A stretch of 64,000 nt of DNA, taken from contig CM114275.1 in NCBI GenBank assembly GCA_050084515.1, positions 24,924,001-24,988,000 on the forward strand. Direction: 5' to 3'. Numbering within the stretch: the stretch's first letter is position 1; every line of letters starts with the position of its first letter. The translations under genes were made by a program, and so were the position numbers. The DNA comes from Blasia pusilla (lineage: Eukaryota; Marchantiophyta; Marchantiopsida; Blasiales). Positions 46,457-58,980 of the stretch are shown here, one piece after another. Below the pieces are notes generated by a model. It was given only the letters and a program-made list of their open reading frames with translations. It was not told the DNA's origin and made no database searches.

Positions 46457-48010
46457 TCGCGACCCTCATGACCAAACGAGTGCCAAGAGGCACTCGTTTG
46501 GTCGACAAGGAGTATTTGAGGCAAGAGCTCGTATGTGGATAAGCACCTAGAACAGGACCTTGTGTTGGATTACACTCGGGTTTGCCCTAGCGTCGGCGGG
46601 GCAGATGATGTCTGTCTTGGGGCTTGGGGTGATCTTACTTGTGGCCACATAAGTAAACTTAGTGAGGCACCTAAGTCGAATACGAGAGCGACCCAATAGT
46701 AGTACGATTTGTGGACCAGGTAAACAGGTGTGATGTTTACAAGAGTGAGCCACAAGAGTCTAAGGTTGCACACTTAGTTAGCTTATTTGATAGGTTAGTT
46801 CTTTGGAACCTGTCCAGGCTTATCAAAGAGGAGAGGCTAATAATTCTAATTGGGGCAAAGCGACAACTATAGACTAAGAGGAATTGCGGGTTAGCTACCA
46901 GAACGCAATTCAATGTCAAGGGATAGGTTGCCCAGGAGACTTGACATAACAAGGTTTGCGTTGATGAGGGCATCAATCTCTAAAGAGGGGTGAGTGTTGC
47001 GACCCTCATGACCAAACGAGTGCCAAGCGGAACATCGGAACATTAGCGGGCTCACGCTAAGATGGTTTGCACATTAGAGTAGTCTCAAAGAGGAGACAAG
47101 AGACGAGACGCAAGCGAGGCATCGCATTTCAGATGTTGTGGTCACGACCGAGAAACCTGGACCAAACGCGGAATGAGACTTGAAAGAAGTCGAGTCTAGG
47201 AAGTGGGTTGCCAAAGGAAGAATCCGGATTTGGAACGCCACTAGCGTTTGAGAGTTTTTGACTGTATTTATGGCCATAACTGTTAGTTCCAAGATGCGTT
47301 TGGATTAAATAAGGATGCATTAGAAAGCTTATGGAAAGCCGGTTCAAACGCACTAAAGATCTTTGCAAACGCTTTAGCAGCAGCTGAGAAACAACCCGGA
47401 AACGACCGTAAGTAGAGTCGGGTTGAGGGCCACAATGAAGGGCCCGACCCTCCTTTTCCAAATGGGGGGGGGGGAGGGGGGGTATTGGAAAACCCCAGAA
47501 GTACTAGTAAGGGGGAAGATCTTCGAGAGTGCTTGGAACCCGAACCCCACTTTGGGCGCCGCGGGGCGGCTCAAGGGCATGGAACGGAACGCGAGTTTGG
47601 GAGTTGGGTTGGAAAACCTGCACCAAGTCTATTGAGGCGATTTTAGACATCCCTCTTGGATTTCACCCCGCGACTCAATTACTTGGGTCTCGGTTTGGAA
47701 CTCACACGAGGACCGTTGAACAGTTGGGATCGCTAGGCGCGCGGGTGCCGTTTCAGATCCTTGGACTAACCAGGAAGTCTGTTCCAAGTCTTGAAGGACT
47801 TGCCATGTGTTGGAAACTAGGGATTAAGGAAGGTTGAGCTTGATGAGACGCCGAGTTGAGAACTCGGTGGGTTGGAACGCTGGTTGGCCCAGACCCGACT
47901 AACGAGAGTGTGTGTTTGGGTGCAGAACGGCGATGAGATCGTGACCTACTGAACGTACGCTTCCACATCCTACAAACCAAGATGGCAATCCGGTAATGGG
48001 TGTCGTAGCT
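46457..48010 (+). mobile_element. Truncated second-family LTR retrotransposon nested in element 2
   Basis: About 30 bp of LTR start (CGCGACCCTCATGACC) at 46457 is followed by 3'-internal sequence. A purine tract (AAAGAGGGGTGAG) ends at about 46991, and a full LTR of about 1 kb starts at 46992 (TGTTGCGACCCTCATGACC). The LTR matches the solo LTR at 9788-10795. No coding domains remain. Element 2 resumes in the methyltransferase region after about 48360. The exact right end and flanking duplication were not resolved. Confidence 0.6.
46470..46503. repeat. Perfect 15-bp hairpin at the truncated LTR start
   Basis: GACCAAACGAGTGCC and its exact complement are separated by AAGA. The left arm is the LTR start sequence (also at 47009); the right arm is an inverted copy of it. 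Confidence 0.85.
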
Positions 48011-48362
48011 CATTACCTGTTCGATTCATCGGTGGAGTGATCGAGCGACGGCCATGAGAGATGGCGACCTTAGTAGCATTTAGCTGCGCCATCACTTGGC
48101 CTAGTGATTTGATTTGAGGGACAAGTCCATGCAGAGAACACTCCCATTCTTGACATTTCTATGGAGAGGAGTGTCATGATAGCCGTATCATTTCATGGAG
48201 GATAGGTGCCACTTTGGGGTTCGATTGAGGAGCGTCGACGCTTAGCCGCTCAACCCCTCAACATGTACAGACCACGTGGAGCGAGATGTTTGCACCAGAG
48301 CGTGACGGGTCAAAGGAACCCAAGATAGCCATGAGTGCTACTAGGAGCCCTTAGGACACCAC

Positions 48363-48597
48363 CTCGATTATGTGGTGCATCCCAGAGGAGGGTATTCACG
48401 TGTTGGATCTCTTTGGAGGAATTAGCACTAGTTTTGCTGTTGTTTTGCAGGCAAGAGTGTGTGTGCAGTAGTACCTGTACGTGGAGGTTGATGATGATGT
48501 TGCAAGGCACACTTCATTTCATTATGTGGCGCAGTTACACCTCTGATTTCCCGACTTGTTGTTTGCGTCCGCCATCCAGGGTTACCAGAGTTCCCTA
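48363..48597 (+). pseudogene. Methyltransferase fragment of element 2 (motif I region)
   Basis: It reads GIHVLDLFGGISTSFAVVLQ, the SAM-binding motif I, then a TAG and YLYVEVDDDVARH. DNA similarity to element 1 continues to about 48597 (GGGTTACCAGAG versus GGGTACCAGCG). The remainder, including the catalytic Pro-Cys motif, is absent. This shows that the methyltransferase belonged to the family and not just to one copy. Confidence 0.75.
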
Positions 48598-49640
48598 CCG
48601 GATGATAGCCATAGCATCAAGCATGGTTCTGGGTACTGCACGTAGAGGAGAACCGATTTTGCAGTCGGTTGCGACATATCTACAAAACGTCCCAAGAAGT
48701 CCAAGGGTGTCTCTCTCGATCACCCGTGGTGTGTTGATCTCCTTGGGTCTCGCCCCCAGCCACTGCCTCAACTGTCATGGTAGGCATGGGGCTCACCAAC
48801 CCAACAGTTGTGATATGTCGCATTCTCAAACGACGCTGCTCAACTACTCCCAAGCTGAAAATCTAAGTCAAGAAGTTCAGGTCCATCGCCTGACCCAAGA
48901 CATGATGCCTCTGATAGTGATGGTACTGTCGTTACTCGTGTGGGGAATCCCATCCCTCGCTCTCACTCATCGGCGTTGGGCTCCACCAACCGCTATACTT
49001 GGTCATCCCAAACCAAGCCAGGCCCAACCTCCTTGAATGCATAGGAATAAAGGAAACTCACCAATGTGGGAAAGGCTGCTCATGGCATGCCAATCCTCTT
49101 GACCACAATCAATGGCGGTCTATTATCGTGCCTCACTACCTCTGATCGACGACCTGGATCTATAATAGAATCCACCAACAAATCGGAGGGACGCTCCACT
49201 CTCGCATATGCCCTCGGCAACACCTCATGTGGCACAAAGTTGGTCCATCAAAGATGCAGGCGATATATGCGTGAACCTACCCTTGCCACATCTAACAACA
49301 CTGCCGATCCGTTCCGACTTGATGTACACTCGTCACCACGTGAGACCTGAAATCACCCAAAATCAGCACTTTCTCCAGAACGTATGTTGGAGAACGAGAC
49401 TGATGCTCTTGTAAATGTCGCAAGATCTGCATCATCTCCCAAAATAACCTGGACCAAGAGTCAGCTTATCACCCGCTATCTCGTCCAACACTCGATTGGC
49501 CCTGACACGACCAACCTACAATGATCAAGTCTATGGTCCCTACCCGCTCCAAGTCCTACGTCCGGGGAGTAGTCAAGTTCTGTTGTCCGAGACGTGGTTG
49601 CACCATAGCAACCATCGACATTTGCGCCAAAGAGTCCTAC
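48598..49640. other. Foreign insert replacing most of the element 2 methyltransferase
   Basis: About 1.04 kb without similarity to element 1. Element 2 sequence resumes at about 49650 (GGAGACTTGGGAGCTACA versus GGAGACTTGGGAGCCATT in element 1). The insert has a C-rich style unlike its surroundings and might be another solo LTR, but I found no matching copy or target duplication. The 233-codon frame across its left edge has no recognised domain. Confidence 0.45.
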
Positions 49641-49649
49641 CGTAGTCAC

Positions 49650-50640
49650 GATGGAGACTTGGGAGCTACATATGGGCCCTAAGTTGACAGGAGGAGAGCG
49701 GGGCCGGATACACTAGTTCCTTAGGAGTTATAGGAGCTGTTTTGCATTTAGTATGCAAGACTTGGGTACGTTGAAGGGTCTGAGGATCCGCATTGAGTTG
49801 TCGAGTGACACGCCGATCTTCCAACGATCCTACAAGTACAGTGATATGGAGAGGGCTCTAATTCAGAGTAGGAGCCAACACTTGGTTGGAGCAGGACTAA
49901 TAGAGATGTCGCATGGAGAGTATGCATCTGGCACTATCATGCGCGCCAAGAAGGATGTGTATGGTAATTGGATGGATAGGCGGATGTGTGGAGATTATTG
50001 ACCTATCAATCGGCAGACAAAGTCCGATAGGTATGGCATGCCCACCCCCCTGAGGAGATCTTTGATGCTATTGGGCATGCAAAGGTCTTCAGTTTGTAAG
50101 ATCTTCGAGCTGGATACCATCAACTGCCTATCAGATTGGAGGACAAACAGAAGATGATATTTTGGGACATCGATCCTCATGGGAAGGATTGTTTGTACCA
50201 GTGGCGGTTCTTATCATTTGGGTTAAAGAACGCCCCGAGTGAGTTTCAAAGGGTCATGGATAGGATATTGGCACGTCTGGATTTTGCTAGGTGTTATATT
50301 GATGACATCGTAGTCTTTAGCACCACGGTTGAGGAGTATGAGCGATATCTGGAGGAGGTATTTCGACGATTGCAGTTACATGGGCTGAAGTTACATCCAC
50401 ACAAGTGTAAGTTCTTCTACGACCAGATTAAGTACCTGTGTCATACGATACATCAAGGGGGCCTTGGTGTGCAGCAGACAAAAGTAGAGGCTATTTCACG
50501 CATTCCTCACCCTACAAATGTGAGTCAAGTTTGTGCATTCATGGGATTGGCTAACTTCTATCGACGTCACGTCAAGGGTTTCAGTTCGATTGGGAAGCCC
50601 TTGACCTTGCTGACCAAGGTGGATCAAGAGTGGCACTAAG
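49650..50640 (+). pseudogene. pol: Reverse transcriptase of element 2
   Basis: It matches element 1 throughout: SDTPIFQRSYKYSDMERALI, RAKKDVYGNWMDRRMCGDY, FLSFGLKNAPSEFQRVMD, the catalytic YIDD at about 50295-50306, and VCAFMGLANFYRRHVKGF. Stops occur at about 49999 (CGA/CGT to TGA) and in the DLRAGYHQ region. The middle part LYQWRF is intact here and broken in element 1. Confidence 0.9.
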
Positions 50641-51250
50641 GGGATGAGCAAGAGAGAGCATTTCAGCTGCTCAAGGACATATTGACATTCATATTGTTAT
50701 TGAGGAGACCAATCAGGCATGTCCTTTCCAGTTGCATACTGATTTGAGCATGTCGGGGTTGGAGATATGCTCACCCAACATGATAATGATGGTAGAGAGT
50801 TCGTGGTGGCTTACGCTAGTTGCTCGAACAACGCTACAGAGGCAAAGTATAGCTTGTATGAGGATGAGTGCTTGGCTGCAGTATGGGCTGTTGCACATTT
50901 CAAGTGTTATCTATTTGACAACCCCTTTACCATCATTACTGATCATCAGCCACTTAAGTGATTGATGGAGTCCGAAAAGCTTGCAAGGTGGGCTCTTTTG
51001 CTGCAAGAGTATGACTTCCACGTGGTGCATAGACCTGGGATGCTCTACCAGGATGCAGATGGTTTGAGCCGTAACCCATGCTTGAGTCAGCGAGATGCAA
51101 CTGGAGCTCGTTGGCATGGAGAGAAAGATGAGGAGTTAGTGTCAGGATGGCACGTGTCAGATTATTTGGGCTTGTTGGCTATGGAGAGCCAGATTGTTGA
51201 GACTTCGATTGCAAGGTTTGATGGAGAGTCCTTAGATCCAGGGGCCGTGA
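50641..51250 (+). pseudogene. pol: RNase H and connection region of element 2
   Basis: It reads REFVVAYASCSNNATEAKYS, LAAVWAVAHFKCYLF, IITDHQPLK (then TGA for Trp) and [18 protein letters not shown], parallel to element 1. Confidence 0.85.
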
Positions 51251-52560
51251 GGAGATGACAAGTGGCCAAGATATTCACGACGATGGAGTTGTCTTGGATT
51301 ACCTGCGTAATGGTAGCATCGCAAGCACAATGGATGCTAGAGAGCGCGATCGGATCCTACAGCGAGCCAGACAATTTTGGTGGGAGGGGACACATATTTC
51401 GCGCATTTGGGAGGATGGTAGAGTACGTGTAGTGCCTCATCCTTCATAGAGAGCACGTTTGGTAAGTCATGCCCACGAGGAGTTGGTTCATTTTGGAGTG
51501 AAGCGGACGGAGAACTTGCTCCAGATTCAGTATTAGTGGCGAGGCATGCAGACTGACATTCAGTAGTTTGTTGCCAGGTGCATGGTGTGTGATCAGGATC
51601 GAGCATCGTTCAATACTCCAACTCCACAGTTGCATCCACTTCCAATCATGGGTTTAGGTTACAAATGGAGTTTGGATTTTGCAGGACCTTTGCCTTTGAC
51701 GGAGCGCCGTATTCATTATGTGTTAGTGATGGTCGAGCACTTCTCGAAGTTGATAGAGTTGGTTGCATTTCTTGACAAACCAAGTGAGGGAGTAGCGTAT
51801 GCCTTCCTAGATCGAGTGTTCAGTCATTATGACGCACAAGCTGAGGTGTTGATAGACCAAGGTACAAAGTTTCACGGGGAGTTTCACGTCTTGTATGATT
51901 AGGCGCTGATCGACCACCACACCACTTCACGAGATCATTTTGAGGCGGATGGACTAGCGGAGAGGGTTGTGCTGACGATAAAGAGAGGATTACACAAGTA
52001 TGGCTTGCAGAGAGGTCACCTAGGAGATTGGGACCTCTAGTTACCGTGGTTGGCGATGGGATACACATTCAGTAGGCATGCATCTTTAATGTCTTTCTCA
52101 CCGTAGTTGCTACTTTATGGCCCAGAACCAGATTTACCTGCGGCCATTCGTCGAGATGTTGGTGAGGTGTTGAGCCTCGATGATCCTGATGTATGGATGC
52201 GAGCATGTTCTTAGAGGGCTGAGTTATTTCATAGATTGATGCCCATGGTATTTGAGTACTTGGCGATTGCGTAGCATCCGGATACATTGAGGTATGCGAC
52301 TATTTGGGGAGGTGGTTATCGACCTACTATCCGGAGATTTCATCAAGAAGACTATGTATGCTTATAGCAGACAACACCCACGACATTGGATGTGACTACA
52401 CGGTGCACTATCTTGAGAGTGCGTGAGATTTTTCCATCTAATGTTCTGTTATTGGAGGGACGCGATGGTATGGTTTGGAAGGACCATGTGCATAATTGTG
52501 CGCCATGTCATCTTTCAAACATTGACGATACAGTTGATCTGAGCTTAGCACTAGATCCTA
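51251..52560 (+). pseudogene. pol: DDE integrase of element 2
   Basis: An N-terminal zinc-binding module (HAHEELVHFGVKRTENLL...CMVC) lies at about 51469-51590. The catalytic core has its first Asp in SLDFAGPLP (about 51674), its second Asp in VLIDQGTKFHGEF (about 51855) and its Glu in DGLAERVV (about 51960), about 35 residues later. The C-terminal part (YATIWGGGYRPTIRRF, WKDHVHNCAPCHLSN) follows. This is a typical Ty3/gypsy integrase, which inserts the cDNA into host DNA. Several CAG-to-TAG and TGG-to-TAG stops interrupt it. It is the best integrase copy in the window and shows what element 1 lost. Confidence 0.88.
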
Positions 52561-52571
52561 CAGGCTTACGT

Positions 52572-52705
52572 TGTATGTTGTGTAGTTCCGCCCGTGATGC
52601 AACTACTATGCTAGTTTGTGATGGATGTTCGAGAGGATGACATATGGCATGTTTGACGCCATCTCTCACTAGGGTTCCTCATGGACGATGGATATCTCCC
52701 AGATG
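52572..52705 (+). pseudogene. PHD finger of element 2
   Basis: CMLCSSARDATTMLVCDGCS is followed by RG, a stop (TGA for Trp) and HMACLTP, ending RWISPRC. The C4HC3 pattern is recognisable, but one Trp is a stop and the Cys before Pro-Arg-Cys is now Ser. Confidence 0.8.
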
Positions 52706-52895
52706 TACATAGAGCATGTAGTTCTAGATTCCGACTTGTGTCTGTGACATGGATGACAAGAAGGCGATTAACGATGGGGCCACATGAGCATCGACCTTTT
52801 TGCTCTTAGTGTCCTAATGATGTATGTCATAGGAGGTAGGGATAGATGACTATCTGGATTTAGATGGACCTAACTCCTAATAGCTAGGGGGCCGA

Positions 52896-53022
52896 TTGGA
52901 GATATTTTGGGACTTCTTGCCTCTGTGTTTGGGTGCCATGAGTTAGCATGGGATCGTGCGTATTTGTCTATATGTTTAGTGACAGCGATGTATGTTGTGT
53001 AGCAATGTGTATGCACACGACA
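52896..53022 (+). repeat. Beta repeat at the right end of element 2
   Basis: It follows the purine tract AGCTAGGGGGCCGA. It begins TTGGAGATATTTTGGGAC and ends CACACGACA. No alpha follows. Confidence 0.7.
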
Positions 53023-56000
53023 TAGTTGAGGTGCTCTACCATATAGATTGGAGCACAAAAAGAGAACCTCTAATATTTAGAAAAAGGCATTCCCAAAAAT
53101 CTCTTTCAAATTTCCCCCTAGTATAGGTGTATGCTCTTACAACAAAGCTTACTTTACACTAGAACTTGGATCTTCGCTAATACGCGATGGCGTTTATGAT
53201 CTATCTTGCAAGTAGTTTTTGGACGGATTCTCTGAGCCATGTCTTTGTCTCCCCTTTCTTGAAAAGATAACCAAAGAATGTCCCTCACCATGCCACATCC
53301 TCCTCCTCAGAAGAGCAATTAGCAACAACACTTTCAAACCTCCTACAAACTTTAAATCTTTACTTGGGTATACTTTTTGACATGGGTTCTCCCCCTTTGT
53401 AGGATGGAGAGCTATAGAGCTTTTGTTGATATTAGAATTGTCCTTGGGAAGTATCCATGATGTGATTTTGGAGTTTCAGCTAGAATACTATTAAAAGTTA
53501 CGTGCTTGGTGTTAGGGTTATTTATTCAGCTATCGAGTCTCTCAATGCGTCTCCAAGGGACTTTTGGGGGAAAAGCACTGAAAGTAATGCCCCATTTAGG
53601 GTTTTTTTCACACTAAAGAATTGGAGTGGTATTTAATCACATGGTCGGGGCCAAACATAATCACATGCATGGATAGTCATGATCATAAGTTGATGTGTCG
53701 GGTGACTGCACTCCGTAGTTTTTTTTGGACAAAGATGGATGAGTGAAGGGGTATCTCTTCTTTCCCTTTCTTTGAGTCAATTTCATAGCTGTCCATCTTA
53801 AGTTTATTATCTTCTCATCTTCTAGATTTTTAGAGAATACCAACATATGAACTATTGCAAGTGATTAATGTTTCTCTTGTTGCTTCAAAGCATGTAGGTC
53901 AAAACAACACTTGGTTGCTTAATACAAGAGCATCAAAGGAGAACCTATGAAACTTACTAGGATGGAGACCACCATATAGTTGGCTAGAGTTGGTAGTCTA
54001 GAGTGTCCAAGGTCAAGTAGTCAAAAGTGTGGTTTTTTGTGCCTCCCAATATAGCATACTTGAATGAGGAGAGTGCATTGTTTAAGGTCACGTAGTTAGA
54101 AAGGGTTCAATAGACATTTCATTTACTGAAGCCCACATTGAACATTAGTGCATCCTAGGTAAGTTGAAAGAGAGATGAACAAATCTTGCACTATAATAAA
54201 CAACCAGGTTTTTCAGGTAGTATCGCAAAGCACACCTTGGAGAAGATGCACATTCGATCAAGAAGATGAACCATCGAATATAAAGTGAATAAAGGAAATC
54301 CAAGCCTTACCCCCATTGTGTTTGTTTCTCTATATGATTTTTTTTTGGCTTCAAAAATTTTTAAATTCTACACCAACTTAGAGGGAGAAGAGCCATATTA
54401 ATATACACATCATAAAGTCACTTCTTAAAGGATAAAAATCCTAAGGGGGCGCAAGAAAATGTAAGCCATTTAAAGATTGACAGTCTCTATTTCATGTGGT
54501 AGTAAATGTCAAGAACTTCTTTGAATTTGAACATGGTAGAAGTTATCTACGGTACAAAAATGTGAACTATAATTTACCCTTAATAACAAGACATGTAGAA
54601 GGGGACAAATGTCACAAGGAGGGCCGTCTACAGAGGACATGTGTTGCAACCAAAAGTGATTGCTATGCGATCAACATGTGACATGTTGATTGGGTCAAGG
54701 GTCATGCAATGACTTGTGCATGCATATTACCATGGGGATGGTTCTTTTTAGGGGAAGAGTTTTTGGCTCTTCCCAAGGCTATAACAGGGAGGAAGATGGC
54801 TTTCTCAATCCAACTTTCTCATGTTGGGTCTATGCACCACCTCTCTTGCTTTGTGTGTGGTAGGAACTAGGGTACTAGCATCAAGACTACCTCATAGTGG
54901 AGGATGAATATGGCTCAATTTGTTGTTGTAGATCCAAGAATGGATCTGGCCGTGTGAACCGGTTTTACTTTGCTTTTACATGAAAAAGATGTGAGGTGGC
55001 AGGGGAATTCATTACATGCTCGTAGGCAGACAAGTTGCCTTGGTGGGGAGCCCTTGGAGACGTGTATGGGCATTTTTGTTGTCATTTTTTCATTCATAAG
55101 GCCATGCGCAAAGCATTGCTTGTTTTTCTTAGGTTTTGCTAGTGCACACTAACATAGGGTAGTGGTAGAGTGTAGCGGGAGATGGCGCTTAGGTGTAGCG
55201 TTAATAGGTGAGTGGCGCATGTCGAGAGGAGAGAGAAAGATCCTTTTCACATCACACAACCTCCGGGGGACTATTAAGTTGAGGCGACTAGGTCACAAGA
55301 TAGTTGCTTAGGTCACTTTGTAGAACTTTAGGTCCGGACATATAACCAGGCAGAGATACAAAATCGTGCACGTAGGCTAGCATGATATAGCATGGACGGA
55401 AGAGTAGTAGAGGCACACTTGGGTGAGGAAAGAGAGCCGCACATAGAGTTGGGGTTTTGTGCATGCTGCTAGGTTTGTAGTGGAAGGCATGCAAGCAGCT
55501 AAAATGGGAGAGCAAGAAAGACGCATACACATCGCTACACAACCCACATCGCTGGTCACATCTACACACCACACAACATCAATCTTCCCCAACATACGGT
55601 TGATCCACACATAAATGAAATACACTCACGCATATACACCGAGGCCCTAGTCTTAGTGCATATACGTATATGCAAGCATGGTTTGTAGTGGTAGGAAACC
55701 ATTCCGCATTTTCATATTTTTGGGACTTCCTGAGGCAAATGCGAACATCCTGAACAACAAAGAATATTTTTGGTACTAGGGGTATTGCTCTCCCTTCAAG
55801 AGAGGGGACGAGGAAGGGGTTGGCTGCACAAGTCTAGGTGGAATACAAAGCGTTGTAGTGTGGCCACAAGAGCGCACAAGGATGCAGATCAAGGCTTGGT
55901 TGTGGCTGAGTAAGGCTCGGAGTAAGGAGGTTCTTGGGAGTAGCAACAACCCATTACTACGGAGCTGAATGCTGCGGTAACCAAACTAACTTGGTTGAGC

Positions 56001-56629
56001 AATTGTGGTCAGGACAGAGCTGTGGTTGGGTGAGGCTACAAGGTGGGATTCACATGTGGTTGGAAATCCAACATGGTAGGAAGCCAACCACGTAATCTCC
56101 AAGGTGATAGGAGGTCGCTTGGAGATATTTCCGCAACTTGATATTTTTGGTTGTGGATCATAATTTGTGATGAGACAATGGCCAGTTATTGAGAGTTTTG
56201 ACAAAGTTCTCATTCTCTACTATCGTGTCACCTTGGGTTGAGATGGGCGATCCGCAACGAGGGTCGATGATGGCGTGCATGTTCAAGTTACCATTGGAGT
56301 TCCTTTCCTGCACTTTTCTTATGTCATTGAGGGTGTTGGGAATCGGATAGAGATTAGGCTAGATGGGTGTAGGGATGGTGCCGAGTGTAGACTCCTTATG
56401 TATGTAGCGTGTTTGTGGATAGGGAAATCTCTTGAGTACCGGTTGCGTGTTTGACCGGAGAGAGTGTCACTAGCTTAGGTGAGGTAGTTCGGGAGGCTCA
56501 AAGTGAGCCCAAGTGTTGAGTGTTGAGGGTGTTTCATTACGAGACTATCATTAGCGTAGGTGAGCTAGTGAGGAGTGTGGGAGAGATTGCTACATAGCAC
56601 CCAAAGTCAGAGGTTGCGTCTTCTTTGAG
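53023..56629. other. Intergenic DNA, no gene recognised
   Basis: Only short frames of up to about 95 codons without family features, on both strands. No clear repeat or RNA structure was seen. Confidence 0.5.
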
Positions 56630-58980
56630 TGAGGTTATGATGGAGACTTAGGAGCTTGTAATAGGTCTAAAGTTGAGAAGAGGAGAGAGACAACGAGAGA
56701 GATGATGGAGCATTTCAAGAGCTCAAGGACATGTTGATGTCTTCATCCATTTTACAGAGCTCGATTAAGGTCGCCCATTCTTGCTACATATGGATTGGAG
56801 CATATTGGGTCTAGGAGCAGTGCTCGCTCATAGGGATGACAAGGAGAGGGAATTTTGTGTGGCTTATGCAAGCCGATCGAACAACAATATAGGGAATCTT
56901 GCCATGTGAGCTCTATTACTACATGAGTACGGTTTGAGGTTCTTCCTCGGCTAGGTCGACTAAACAAGGATGCAAATAGGTTGAGTTGGAACCCATGCCC
57001 AAGTTAGAAAGACGACATAGAAGCTCGATGGCATGGAGAGAATGATGAAGAGATAGTTTCCGGTTCGTCCACATTTTCCTTTTTTTTTTGGTTGACTATA
57101 TGAAGTCCACAACAGGTGGTAATTCCATGTAATGTTGTTTGATCGCCATACAAGGAATTGTACAACATACAAGGAATCGTGGGGTCGGATAATGAGTCTC
57201 GAGATCTTGAGGTTTGTGAGGAGGTGATGGATAGTCATGATTTCCATGACGATGTGGAGGTTGTGGAGTTCCTATATACTACCATCATGGCAAGCATGGT
57301 GAGTGCCAGGGAGTCAGATTGGGCCCTATAGAGAGCGAGGAGGTTTGGGTGGGAGGGGAGACATATTTTACGGGTTTGGGGGGATGGTAGGGTATGGATG
57401 GTGTCTCATCCTACCTAACAAGCATATGTTATGCAACATGCCCATGAGGAGTTGGGGCTTTTTGGAGTAAATTGTACTTACAACTTACTCCAATATTGGT
57501 GGTGTGGCATACATACTTAGGTTGAGCAAGTCGTAGCCAGGTGTATGGTGTGGGATCGAGTGCAAGCAACCTTCAATGCCCCCACTCCACAGTTGTATCC
57601 TTTTCCAATTATGGAATTAGGTTATCAATCGAGTCTAGACTTTAGAGGACTTTTGCCATAGAGTGGGCTTCATCATAGGTATGTATTGTTCATGATGGGG
57701 CATTTCTCATGGTGGATAGAGTTGGTGGCACTACGAGCTAGACAAGGCGAGCAAGGGAGCGACTTATGTGTTTCTAGATTGTGTTCGTAGTCATTTTGGT
57801 ACACTGGAGAAGGTATTGACTGAATAGGGTATGGAGTTCACGGCAAAGTTTCAGGCCTTGTGTGATCAAGCATTGATAGATCACTGCACCACATCAAGAG
57901 ATGATCTTGAGGTACATGGGCTAGCGAAGAGAGTAGTATAGACAATGAAGAGAGGGTTATGTAAGCATGGTTTGGAACAGGGACATTTGAGGGAGTGAGA
58001 CCTATAGTTGCCAGGGTTGGCTTTGGGGTATTGCTTCAATCGGTAGGCATCCTTTGTGTCTTTTTCACCATACTTTTTGATCTATGGGAGAGAGTTAGAC
58101 TTACCATCAACTATTTTATGTGATATGGCGAAAGTGTTGGATCTTGATGACCTAGATGTGTAGCTACAAGCATGTTCTAAGAGTGCAAAGATTTTTTGTA
58201 GAGTTATGCCCATGGTGTTTGAGAACTTAGCTATTGCTGAACAGATGGATACACTAAGGTACGCAATCTTTGCAGAGGAGGTTCCATATTGGAGATGATG
58301 TGTATTTCCAATAGGCGGGGCCCATGATGCTAGATGACACTATAGGGCGCAAAATTTTGCACGTGCATGAGGTATTCTTGATCACAGTCCTTATGTTGGA
58401 GGGATGGGATGGTATAGTTTGGAAGGATCATGTGCACAACTGTGCACTATATAATCTTATGAATGTAGATGGGATAGTGGATTTGAGCTTGGCAATGGTA
58501 ATTGCATCCTTTAGATGTATGTTGTGTGGATCTTCGAGGGGTGCAGTTTGCCAGCCATCATGTTGATATATGATGGTTGTTCTAGAGCATGGTTGCACAC
58601 GGAAAAATTTCGTGTCTGTGGACATGTCCGTGCACGCCCAAATACCATTGGCCCGCATCCGAGCCCGTAGCGTAGACCTAGGTTGGTCGAGCCCATACCA
58701 TTTTTGTGGTCCGCGTACAACCCGCAGTAGGCCAGCAAGGCGGATTGGGCCCGAATTGGACGGGCTCAAGCCCATGCATGGCACGCATGGGGGGGTGAAG
58801 GCCCGCTGGTACCGGGAGGCATGTCCGGACTTGTTCGTTCCGTGCAACCTTGTTCTAGACGATGACATATGTCGTGTTTGACCCCAATTTTGATGGAGTT
58901 CCCACAAGATGATGGTTATGTCCTACATCTGTATACGATAGTAAATCATGTCATAGGGATGTTAAATATACTATCTAGAA
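56630..58980 (+). pseudogene. pol: Element 3: truncated MTase/PHD gypsy copy (RNase H, integrase, PHD remnant)
   Basis: The sequence jumps from the start of the RT region (about 56630-56700) to RNase H (SILGLGAVLAHRDDKEREFC, VAYASRSNN at about 56800-56885), so reverse transcriptase is deleted. The integrase follows: HAHEELGLFGVN (about 57439), MVWDRVQATFNAPTPQLYPF and SLDFRGLLP with the first Asp (about 57640). The second Asp motif is destroyed by a stop. The C-terminal region at about 58320-58500 (WKDHVHNCALYNL, FRCMLCGSSRG) leads into a PHD finger split by a MITE at 58588-58852. It is the most decayed of the three copies, with no terminal repeats found. Confidence 0.75.
58588..58852. mobile_element. 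hAT-type MITE, 265 bp, inserted in PHD-finger sequence of element 3
   Basis: The ends CATGGTTGCAC and GTGCAACCTTG form an 11-bp terminal inverted repeat with one mismatch. The flanks TTCTAGAG (58580-58587) and TTCTAGAC (58853-58860) match at 7 of 8 positions. It shares its ends and GCCC-rich interior with the 604-bp MITE at 21495. Removing it rejoins the DGCSR and HMSCLTP parts of the PHD remnant. Confidence 0.75.

Noticed and set aside
48335-49036. 233-codon ORF
   Set aside because: It starts out of frame with the methyltransferase fragment and continues into the foreign insert with no domain.
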